DNA of 20,526 nt. Origin: Bacillota bacterium. GTDB taxonomy: Bacteria > Bacillota > Clostridia > Christensenellales > Aristaeellaceae. The position numbers and the translations under genes are program-made. The DNA lies in the NCBI GenBank assembly GCA_023425025.1, contig JAFADG010000002.1:1-20526 (forward strand), given 5' to 3'. Numbering within the stretch: position 1 is the first letter of the stretch; the number at the start of each line of letters is the position of its first letter. Under the pieces are notes generated by a model. It was not told the DNA's origin. It searched no databases and saw only the letters and a list, made by a program, of their open reading frames with translations. This document shows positions 14,837 through 20,526 of this stretch, one piece after another.

Positions 14837-15243
14837 CGCCCAGGCAGTTGTGCGAGGCCTGCCGGTTTGCGGTGCGGGAGATGGCGGCCATTGAGCAGCA
14901 GATTTTAAGGATCGGCACCATCGGCGGGCCCAAGGGGTATGGGTCCACAGCCATGACCGGCATGCCCAGGGGCACCAACCGGCCGGACGCCGCGCAGAAC
15001 CAGCGGGTGGACGCCTATGAAAAGATACTGCTGGATAAAAAGCAGGAGGCGGTGGAGTTGCTGATGCAGTTTGAGCAGATGCTGACGGGGGTGAAGGACG
15101 GCACCGACCGGGCGATCTTGCGGTATTATTATGGCGCGGGGTGGACGGACGAACGGATTGCTGAGCAGATGGAGCTGACGGACAGGACGGTCAGGGGGAG
15201 GAGGAAGAAGGTGGTGGGGGGAGAGGGGGGCCATATGTCATAG
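14833..15243 (+). CDS. Phage sigma-like/ArpU-type transcription regulator (DUF1492 style)
   Basis: Protein of 136 aa of the type that closes early operons of Bacillota phages and switches on late genes. An N-terminal helical segment is followed by the conserved-looking GMPRG (near residue 46). A sigma region 4-like helix-turn-helix lies at the C-terminus (DRAILRYYYGAGWTDERIAEQMELTDRTVRGRRKK, about 92-128). The ATG at 14833 follows AAAGGGGA and overlaps the stop of the preceding small frame. The gene ends exactly where base composition drops, so its expected late-gene targets appear to be missing. Confidence 0.8.
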   Translation: MTPRQLCEACRFAVREMAAIEQQILRIGTIGGPKGYGSTAMTGMPRGTNRPDAAQNQRVDAYEKILLDKKQEAVELLMQFEQMLTGVKDGTDRAILRYYYGAGWTDERIAEQMELTDRTVRGRRKKVVGGEGGHMS

Positions 15244-15308
15244 CATGAATGATGCGGGCATGCATTGTTGAAATCAATGGCTTTCACTTCAGGACTTAAT
15301 CATTCATG
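15244..15308. repeat. 10-bp inverted repeat at composition boundary
   Basis: CATGAATGAT (15244-15253) and ATCATTCATG (15299-15308) are perfect inverted copies 45 bases apart, starting right after the sigma-like gene, where DNA becomes AT-richer. CATGAATGA recurs at about 19493. It may mark a junction; the length is too short to be sure. Confidence 0.35.
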
Positions 15309-15395
15309 GCCATATAAGTGCGTATTCTATCCGCAGCCTGCACGGCTAAAGCTGAATGGATAACAAAGGCACAACGATGATAGGAGGCCAGGTTT

Positions 15396-15767
15396 GTGGA
15401 AGACAGCATTAGGCAGTTCATTAAGAAACGCCGCTCCTTGGAGGCAGAAGCATGGATTCTCCATTCCTGTTATGACAACAATTCACAGTTCGCTGATTCA
15501 ACAAAGGTAAATCATATGAGTTCCTTGGGGAAACAAATTGCACTTATCGATAGCTGGCTGCTTTTACTGAATGAAGATGAAGCATATGTGATCAAACGGC
15601 ATTTGATTGACGGAATTGACTGGCCGCGCATTGCCGTGGAGTATAAGGGCATATGGGGAGAAGACTATGCCAAGTCAGAGCCGACGCTCAAAACCTATCA
15701 GCAGCGGGCAATGAGTAAAATAATAAGGTTTACACAGGAGCAGAACACTTACCCTGATTTCATGTAA
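15396..15767 (+). CDS. Second phage activator-like (ArpU/RinA-style) helix-turn-helix protein
   Basis: Protein of 123 aa. The C-terminal half (LNEDEAYVIKRHLIDGIDWPRIAVEYKGIW, then SEPTLKTYQQRAMSKIIRF, about 58-115) has the layout of a sigma region 4 or ArpU-like helix-turn-helix: an acidic lead, a helix with IKRHLIDG, DWPRIA, then a recognition-like helix with KTYQQRA. The start is a GTG with AGGAGG 8 bases upstream. It is clearly AT-richer than the preceding regulator and has a different N-terminal half, so it is not a recent duplicate. It could regulate the CHAP gene that follows 165 bases later. The exact family is uncertain. Confidence 0.6.
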   Translation: MEDSIRQFIKKRRSLEAEAWILHSCYDNNSQFADSTKVNHMSSLGKQIALIDSWLLLLNEDEAYVIKRHLIDGIDWPRIAVEYKGIWGEDYAKSEPTLKTYQQRAMSKIIRFTQEQNTYPDFM

Positions 15768-15932
15768 AAAGGCATACCCCAATGGCATTGGCCGAATTTT
15801 CCCTAAACCTTCACTATATCGGCACCAGGTCCTCGCTCCCTTTTTGGGGAAAAATAACTTACACTAAGACCAGCAGAAGGAAATGCTGGCCAGCAAATCA
15901 GATGCAACAAAAAAACAAAAGGAGAAAAAAGA

Positions 15933-16031
15933 ATGGCAGTCAAGAACATAATATTTAACGGAACCTTTGAGACCGATGATAGATGGGTTCTATCCAGTCC
16001 GGCAGCAATTGTCAGTGATGGGATGCCATGA
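15933..16031 (+). pseudogene. 5' fragment of broken carbohydrate-binding/CHAP protein
   Basis: A 32-aa frame starting at an ATG with AAGGAG 8 bases upstream encodes KNIIFNGTFETDD, then WVLSSPAAIVSDG. This matches the beginning of the second module in the next frame (NHIVNGTFENADAW, then SPASIVTDG). It ends at TGA 16029-16031, overlapping the ATG at 16028. The match shows that this is the missing first strand of module 1, so one ancestral gene is split by a frame change; adding one base near 16027 would rejoin the frames. Confidence 0.75.
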
Positions 16032-17530
16032 ATGGCTCACGTTGCCTGCGGTACGTCAATCGGACCACGGGCGGCAGGCAGGATGCCTTCCAAACGTTGC
16101 CTATTGTCAAGGGTGCACAGTACGACCTTTATTTCTGGGCTAAACGCACAGGGCGCATGGATGTATGGGCTGCATTCGCATACTATGACGCAAATGGTGT
16201 CCAGCAGATGGTTCATGCACCTTCCATGTTGAACAGCATAACAGGAAGCTACACCCGCCAGCATTGGACCTTTACAGTTCCAAGCAATGCAACCAACCAG
16301 TATATAGCTTTGTATATCCTTTCAGGCGGGAATCCTGGCGATACAGCCACGGCATGGATTGATAATGCGGAGCTGTGGGGCGAAGAATACATCGCTCCGC
16401 TTCCGGATCCCGGGCCTCACCCGGCCGGTTATAACCACATTGTAAACGGCACGTTTGAAAATGCTGACGCCTGGCAATTCGTATCGCCTGCAAGCATTGT
16501 TACCGACGGTACCAATGCAAAGGAAGGCACACGCTGCTTAAAGCTCCCTTACAGATCTGCCGCCGGTATGCAGTATGCTTACCAAAGCGTGAATCTCGTG
16601 CCCAGCAAGGAGTATATTCTTTCGTTCTTTGCCAAGCGCAGCGGTCGTTTGGATGTATGGGCCGGATACAGCTACACCGATACGAATGGCGTTAATCAAA
16701 GGGTTCACGGGCCGTCTCTTTTGAGCCAAATGCCTGACAATGGCGGATACAGGAGGCAAGAATACAGGTTTACCGTTCCTTCAACGGCAAGTTCAAACTA
16801 TTGCGTATACATCCACGGAGGCAACGATCCAAGCGACGCAGGAGTATCCGCATATGTGGACGATGTTGTGCTTGTACGCGCTGATGGGGGTGGCGGAGAG
16901 GGCGACACGATACGTACTGGGTATATCAATGCCGTTGATACTGCGGTACGTTCAAGTATGAGTACCTCAGGTACCTTATTGGGACGGTATCCCATGAACG
17001 CACCAATCGGCTACAGAACAACCTCGAACGCTGATTGGCATCAAACATACTTCGGCTTTAAGCCGAACAATGTTGGGTACACTATGAGTAATCTTATTAC
17101 CCCTACTTCCATAACCAAGGCGCGGTTACTCGCTGATATAGCGGAATTCTGGTATAGTAAAGGATGGGGCAGAGCAGATTTTGGCATGACAGGTGATTGG
17201 TGTCAGTGGTTCGTGAACTGGTGCGTGACACAAGCTTGTCTGGTACCGGAAAATAGTTGGGTAACAGATACAAACTGCACTGGTGGATGGGGGGCCTTAG
17301 GCGCCACCGCGATTCAGGTCCCGTCTCTTGGCTACATTTTCTACACGAAATCCGGATCAGATACAGTCTCCCACACAGGCATCGTTGTGGAGGAAATATC
17401 CAGTACCAAGTGTATGGTTGTTGATGGAAACTATAACGGTTCTTCATCGCTAACGCGTCGTGAAATGGATCTGAGCAATTTGGCCACTGGTGTAACCTTG
17501 CTAGGCTTTGTTAAGCCTGCAGGCATGTAA
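16028..17530 (+). CDS. CHAP-domain protein with tandem carbohydrate-binding-like modules
   Basis: Protein of 500 aa from this frame. Two similar beta-sandwich modules of CBM4/9/22 style occupy about 1-125 (truncated at its start) and 138-285. They share CLR or CLK, W or F-AKRTGRMDVWA against AKRSGRLDVWA, DANGVQQMVHAPS against DTNGVNQRVHGPS, and RFTVPS-type strands. A glycine-rich linker (about 286-293) leads to a C-terminal CHAP-like amidase or peptidase: catalytic Cys C392 in GDWCQWFVNWC, His H449 in SHTGIVVE, and a following VVDGNYN. Such domains cut peptidoglycan cross-links or stem peptides. No signal peptide is seen even in the upstream fragment, which fits a phage lysin released by holin more than a secreted enzyme. 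AT-rich. The frame change at 16028 may limit expression to reinitiation at ATGA. Confidence 0.78.
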   Translation: MNGSRCLRYVNRTTGGRQDAFQTLPIVKGAQYDLYFWAKRTGRMDVWAAFAYYDANGVQQMVHAPSMLNSITGSYTRQHWTFTVPSNATNQYIALYILSGGNPGDTATAWIDNAELWGEEYIAPLPDPGPHPAGYNHIVNGTFENADAWQFVSPASIVTDGTNAKEGTRCLKLPYRSAAGMQYAYQSVNLVPSKEYILSFFAKRSGRLDVWAGYSYTDTNGVNQRVHGPSLLSQMPDNGGYRRQEYRFTVPSTASSNYCVYIHGGNDPSDAGVSAYVDDVVLVRADGGGGEGDTIRTGYINAVDTAVRSSMSTSGTLLGRYPMNAPIGYRTTSNADWHQTYFGFKPNNVGYTMSNLITPTSITKARLLADIAEFWYSKGWGRADFGMTGDWCQWFVNWCVTQACLVPENSWVTDTNCTGGWGALGATAIQVPSLGYIFYTKSGSDTVSHTGIVVEEISSTKCMVVDGNYNGSSSLTRREMDLSNLATGVTLLGFVKPAGM

Positions 17531-17535
17531 ACCAA

Positions 17536-17580
17536 CGGGATCTGCTGTTGCCGATGAGTGCACAGCAGATCCCGCTTTTT
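17536..17580 (+). terminator. Terminator of CHAP gene
   Basis: A 13-bp perfect stem (CGGGATCTGCTGT with ACAGCAGATCCCG) and a 13-base loop are followed by CTTTTT, between two converging genes. Confidence 0.9.
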
Positions 17581-17584
17581 CATG

Positions 17585-18892
17585 TTATCCATTATGTGTG
17601 TAGTAGATGGTCAGCACACAATTCTGGATTTCAACAAACGAAGAATCATAAAGCTCGATTTGACTGGTTTCATACTTTTCTCCGGGCGCAAGTATGCGGC
17701 GATCCAACTCATTGCCAAGCAAATCATATCGTATGACAACCCCGCTTAAGCTTTGATCGGCCACGGTGAATGCATACGTGACCCCGGTTTGATTGACGTT
17801 GAACCTGAGAAACTGAGACGCAACATAAAACATACCGCTTCCGGTATATTGAAAACCGTTTTCTTCCGTGAGAACGGGCGCCTGGCGCATGGGTGTCAAG
17901 GTTCCGCCGCCCTCCAAGCGAAGGTTTACGTCCTGAGGGATGTATAGGGTATAGGTGGATGGTCCGGTGGCTTGTATGCTTCGGTTATAAGCTTTTTGTA
18001 AACTGCTGATGGTGAGCGTACCATTTTCACTCTTTCCCAGAGTGAAGGTATATAGGCCTGGTTTTACATCCTTTCCTGCTTGATATTCACCTGATGTCAA
18101 GGCAAGCATATGGTTCACAAACAAATCGTCCAGGAGAATTTTTTTGCCAAAGCAACTTTTCTTCATGAAGCCGCAGCCAAATTCATCCATTACTCGAACC
18201 TGATACCACGCACCAAGATCAGCAATCAATTCTATCGGATAAGATAAAGAGTTTGTTGGCTTTGCAGACAGCCATGGATGCGCTATAGTCGTGGCATCCT
18301 CCGCGGGATATTCCTTTAATACAGATGGTTCAACCTGTTGTTTATCCAAGTACAGATAACCGATTTCCGGAACTCCGCCATAGATATCCGGCAAAATAGC
18401 ATCCCGAAGCAGCAAGTTGTTTAAAGAGATAAAGCATTGTTGGTTCGCAACCGCCACATGGTAATATTCCTCATACTTCCCATATACCCTGACTTTTGCT
18501 TGATTGGGTAGATAGCCCAATACGGCAGTATGTACGTCTGGTCCCTCATAATAAGGGATTTTCGTATCTGTGGAGCACGTAACCAAACCAACTCGAATTT
18601 TATGATACCCAGTTACTGCTTCTATGGACGTATTCAGGCCTTTAGACCTGACATAACCCTGGATAGGCAGCATACCATCTCCAATACGGATAAAGGACCA
18701 CTCGTCCTGCGCACTCAATACTTCCACTAGGGTACCATCATAGTAGGTTCCAATGGACGCACCTTTATTGATATCGAAAAATTCAATATCTTCCTGAACA
18801 CTTGCGTGGATACCTGCGGTCTGTGCAAGAGCAATATGTGCAAACAGCATAACAAAAAATACCGCAATCACAGATGCCAACGACTTATTCAT
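17585..18892 (-). CDS. Secreted SH3-like repeat protein
   Basis: Exported protein of 435 aa. The N-terminus MNKSLASVIAVFFVMLFAHIAL is a clear signal peptide, with likely cleavage after ALA before QTAG. The mature part shows several bacterial SH3-like strands (GTYYDGTLVEVLSAQDEWSFIRIG near 45-70, AVLGYLPNQAKVRVYGKYEEYYHVAV near 120-145, IELIADLGAWYQVRV near 200-215). A domain with SGEYQAGKDVKPGLYTFTLGKSENGTLTI near 255-285 follows, a pattern seen in other surface proteins of Clostridia. No enzyme motif or LPXTG anchor was seen. The start at 18892 has GGAGGT 9 bases upstream. SH3-like domains often bind peptidoglycan, so a cell-surface role near a CHAP enzyme is plausible. Confidence 0.75.
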   Translation of the reverse strand: MNKSLASVIAVFFVMLFAHIALAQTAGIHASVQEDIEFFDINKGASIGTYYDGTLVEVLSAQDEWSFIRIGDGMLPIQGYVRSKGLNTSIEAVTGYHKIRVGLVTCSTDTKIPYYEGPDVHTAVLGYLPNQAKVRVYGKYEEYYHVAVANQQCFISLNNLLLRDAILPDIYGGVPEIGYLYLDKQQVEPSVLKEYPAEDATTIAHPWLSAKPTNSLSYPIELIADLGAWYQVRVMDEFGCGFMKKSCFGKKILLDDLFVNHMLALTSGEYQAGKDVKPGLYTFTLGKSENGTLTISSLQKAYNRSIQATGPSTYTLYIPQDVNLRLEGGGTLTPMRQAPVLTEENGFQYTGSGMFYVASQFLRFNVNQTGVTYAFTVADQSLSGVVIRYDLLGNELDRRILAPGEKYETSQIELYDSSFVEIQNCVLTIYYTHNG

Positions 18893-18968
18893 AATGATTC
18901 TACCTCCATGTTTTTGATATTGCGTGAAAGTCCGGAATGGAATTATGAAGCAGTAAAAATGAGCAAAA

Positions 18969-19268
18969 TCACAAAGGCGATCCCCACGGGAGATGGAACA
19001 ACCGTAGGAGATCAGGCAAGGATTCACTTGTACCGGCCGAAATAACACAATCTGCAAGGAACGGCTTGCTGCCTTGATTGGCAGCAAGCCGTCTTGCGCC
19101 ATTACCTTCATCATGTACAAGTGCGGAAACGCACTGATACCCTTCCCAATCGGGGGTGTCAAAGAAGGATGAAACTGGATCGGGTATCTCATTTTCGCTT
19201 GCATTTGCAGGTCCGGCAGAGGCAGCGAATAAAAGGACGAGAAGGATGCAAAAAAATCTTTTGAGCAT
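18969..19268 (-). CDS. Short secreted protein, probably truncated
   Basis: Protein of 99 aa beginning with a textbook signal peptide (MLKRFFCILLVLLFAASAGPANA, cleavage likely after ANA). GGAGGT lies 7 bases before the ATG. The mature part (DPVSSFFDTPDWEGYQCVSALVHDEGNGARRLAANQG) resembles the start of longer secreted proteins of Clostridia. From about residue 80 it turns into unstructured-looking sequence (SESLPDLLRLFHLPWGSPL), which suggests an early stop or frame loss. It lies 76 bases upstream of the SH3-like gene on the same strand, so the two may be co-transcribed. Confidence 0.6.
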   Translation of the reverse strand: MLKRFFCILLVLLFAASAGPANASENEIPDPVSSFFDTPDWEGYQCVSALVHDEGNGARRLAANQGSKPFLADCVISAGTSESLPDLLRLFHLPWGSPL

Positions 19269-19646
19269 TGGATACACCTCCAAATAGGGTTGGTGGGTGA
19301 CACTGCAATTGATTATGGAATGCAGTTGCACAAGCCGGCGGTTTTCCCCGCTCAGGTATTGACAAGTACAAGGATTCGGCGCAGGCCCATGCATTACTTT
19401 GCAATGAAAAAGCCAATGCAAGGACAAACAGCCTAAAGAAATGTTATGCCTTCATTTCCATATGAAAAAAGCACTCATGATTGTTTCCCTTACCATGAAT
19501 GAACGATATTGCATCATGAAATTATTCCCATGAACTGAATTTTGGTGGAACACAATAAGCGGCACCCATGGAAGTAATGCAGGGACCAGCGGTCTTAGCA
19601 CCAAACGCTGCATCAGACGTCATGCATAAGGCGCATGGATGAAAGA
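19269..19646. other. Intergenic AT-rich stretch without genes
   Basis: About 380 bases with no supported coding frame on either strand. It carries many short inverted motifs built on CATGAA, TTCATG and GCATT/AATGC (19380-19520). It presumably contains the minus-strand promoter of the secreted-protein pair, but no clear -35/-10 pair was found. The right edge of the AT-rich region falls near 19640. Confidence 0.5.
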
Positions 19647-19811
19647 TTATGATTCCTTTCTCCTTTTCCAGACGTTATAGACGATATCGAATATCAGGCC
19701 GCCGGCGACGGCCAGGAGGATGATCGTTTTCAGCGGGCCGGGTTCCATAAAGGCTGAAATGACCATGATGGACAGGGCGGCGAGCAAAAGGTATGCGCGG
19801 CGGTTTTTCAT
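19647..19811 (-). CDS. 54-aa two-helix membrane protein
   Basis: Protein of 54 aa with a basic start (MKNRRAY), a first hydrophobic helix (LLLAALSIMVISAF), a short turn MEPGPLK, a second helix (TIILLAVAGGLIFDIVY) and a basic tail (NVWKRRKES). The frame is closed by a TGA only two codons upstream, so this ATG is the only start. It has no ribosome site and overlaps the stop of the preceding short frame by ATGA, implying either coupled translation or that both frames were once one protein of about 85 aa. The family is not recognised. Confidence 0.6.
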   Translation of the reverse strand: MKNRRAYLLLAALSIMVISAFMEPGPLKTIILLAVAGGLIFDIVYNVWKRRKES

Positions 19812-19903
19812 AGCGGTTCACGCGGAGGCGCAGGATCAGAAGGGGCGTGCGCTGCTTCTGATTCATTCCCAACCGTTTCCTCCTTTTCAAATTCTGCGCT
19901 CAT
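19808..19903 (-). CDS. 31-aa acidic leader frame, possible N-terminus of the membrane protein
   Basis: A short frame (MSAEFEKEETVGNESEAAH, then PSDPAPPREPL) ends in the ATGA that starts the two-helix protein. The acidic, proline-rich character is what one expects for the cytoplasmic N-terminus of a small membrane protein. No ribosome site precedes its ATG; a strong AAGGAGG lies inside it (near 19880) and would rather serve a third frame starting at TTG or ATG about 7-13 bases later. Status uncertain. Confidence 0.4.
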   Translation of the reverse strand: MSAEFEKEETVGNESEAAHAPSDPAPPREPL

Positions 19904-19972
19904 GATAGCATATGTGTGCGTATCTGTACAGTGGGTCTGTGCGTGCCGGGAGGGTAGCAGGGTGCGGCTTGC

Positions 19973-19991
19973 AGGCGGTTGATAACCGCCT
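19973..19991. repeat. Short intergenic palindrome
   Basis: AGGCGGTT and AACCGCCT flank a GAT loop in a non-coding stretch. GGCGGTT/AACCGCC palindromes of this kind are frequent dispersed elements in Clostridia; only one copy is present here. Confidence 0.4.
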
Positions 19992-20172
19992 ACGGTGTGC
20001 GCGGCGGGAAGTGCGCTCCTTCCGGTACGGGTTGGGGGCGGGGCGCGTGGGAATGGCGCAAGAAAAGATGAGACGGCGGAGGAATGCATGACGGAGCCGG
20101 AAGGAAATAAGAAAGGGGATGCTTTGATTTCCTTGTTTTTCCGGTTTTGGGTATGGTAATATCATAGCGTAC

Positions 20173-20200
20173 AAGGCTGCACCAAAGGAGCGGCCTTTTT
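20173..20200 (+). terminator. Orphan terminator-like hairpin
   Basis: AAGGCTGC pairs with GCGGCCTT (8 bp with one G-T pair) around a 9-base loop, followed by TTTTT. No coding gene lies upstream on this strand, so it would end either a short non-coding transcript or read-through. Confidence 0.5.
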
Positions 20201-20364
20201 GTATGGTGATAGAAGTTTGGTGGGCCGCGCGGAGCTTATGCAGCCGGGCGGCGGGAGCGCTCCAAAGGTAGGCGTGGTGGGGCCGGGGCGCATTATCATT
20301 GGGAAGAAGGAAGTGTGCAGTACGGGGCAAGGTAATCAACTACAATCGTTTGGCGCAGATAGAA

Positions 20365-20410
20365 CCTCATCAGTCGCCTTCGGCGCCAGCTTCCCCTTCA
20401 AGGGGAAGCC
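20365..20410 (+). repeat. Double-hairpin dispersed intergenic repeat, copy 2
   Basis: CCTCATCAGT is followed by a small CGCC/GGCG hairpin and a 9-bp hairpin (GCTTCCCCT/AGGGGAAGC). It has the same architecture as 7978-8018 with co-varying arm sequences, as expected for a family kept by structure. Confidence 0.7.
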
Positions 20411-20526
20411 CAGCCCGTTGACAAAGTATCAGCGGGCAATTTTTTATTAAGAACCAAAAGGAAAGAGGAGAGCGAATGTCGAAATAAACACCAGGTGATG
20501 AAAGATGCTACTGAATCGAGCGAAGC

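Larger units (their letters stand above)
19904..20526. other. Long intergenic stretch with repeats and orphan terminator
   Basis: About 620 bases without a supported gene. Contents are a perfect 8-bp hairpin (19973-19991), a GC-rich run (20020-20060), an orphan terminator-like hairpin (20173-20200) and a double-hairpin repeat (20365-20410). At the very end a strong AGGAG stands before an ATG (20476) that meets TAA after three codons. A second ATG at 20498 stays open to the window edge (10 codons), too short to judge. Confidence 0.5.

Noticed and set aside
16020..16035. Programmed frameshift in the CHAP gene
   Set aside because: No slippery heptamer or obvious downstream pseudoknot; a mutation, sequencing error or ATGA reinitiation explains the junction more simply.
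18806..19045. Plus-strand frame ending in KAIPTGDGTTVGDQARIHLYRPK
   Set aside because: The ending looks protein-like, but it overlaps two minus-strand genes with signal peptides and good ribosome sites and has no start signal of its own.
20199..20450. 83-codon plus-strand frame
   Set aside because: It reads through the double-hairpin repeat and lacks a ribosome site; treated as intergenic.
1..20526. tRNA or rRNA genes and CRISPR arrays
   Set aside because: No T-loop/acceptor pattern, rRNA-like conserved stretch or regularly spaced repeat series was seen on either strand.

Overview
The window looks like chromosomal DNA of a fairly GC-rich Bacillota (class Clostridia, probably a gut-type lineage). 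This rests on strong AGGAGG-type ribosome sites, TTGACA/TATAAT promoters, a DUF6171 zinc protein, a sigma/anti-sigma pair of Clostridia style, and dispersed intergenic palindromic repeats of a kind common in that group. No rRNA, tRNA or CRISPR array was seen. Genus cannot be given from sequence reading alone.

Positions 1-10,200 are mostly ordinary host genes. They comprise two sugar ABC permeases (353-2145), a CgeB-like glycosyltransferase (2331-3311), a ferritin-like/VIT1 iron transporter (3416-4300, minus), a YebC/TACO1 regulator with its own promoter and tandem terminators (4500-5249), a translationally coupled ECF-type sigma factor and membrane anti-sigma factor (5363-7158, minus), ribose-5-phosphate isomerase B (7314-7763, minus), a DgoK sugar-acid kinase plus DUF6171 protein operon (8065-9357, minus), and a small HEAT-repeat protein (9508-9837, minus). 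Permeases, RpiB and DgoK fit growth on plant- or host-derived sugars.

Positions 10,200-15,250 are a phage-type early region. A CI-like repressor and a very short ImmA-like HEXXH protein read left. A Cro-like protein, two small proteins, a DUF669 protein, a P4/D5-type primase-helicase and an ArpU/DUF1492-type sigma-like regulator read right. The divergent promoters between repressor and Cro carry three related CAAGAAA operator-like sites, so a lambda-style switch is readable from sequence. No integrase, terminase, capsid or tail gene is present, so this is a prophage remnant, a satellite-like element, or the early block of an element rearranged next to unrelated DNA.

Positions 15,244-19,640 are visibly more AT-rich and look acquired. 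They hold a second phage-activator-like protein, a CHAP-domain protein with two tandem carbohydrate-binding-like modules whose first module is broken by a frame change at 16,028, a secreted SH3-like protein, and a short secreted protein that seems C-terminally truncated. Further right are a tiny membrane-protein gene split over an ATGA overlap (19,647-19,903) and a long non-coding stretch with dispersed repeats. The least explained parts are the broken CHAP protein with its secreted neighbours, the orphan replication/switch block, and the two shared intergenic repeat families.
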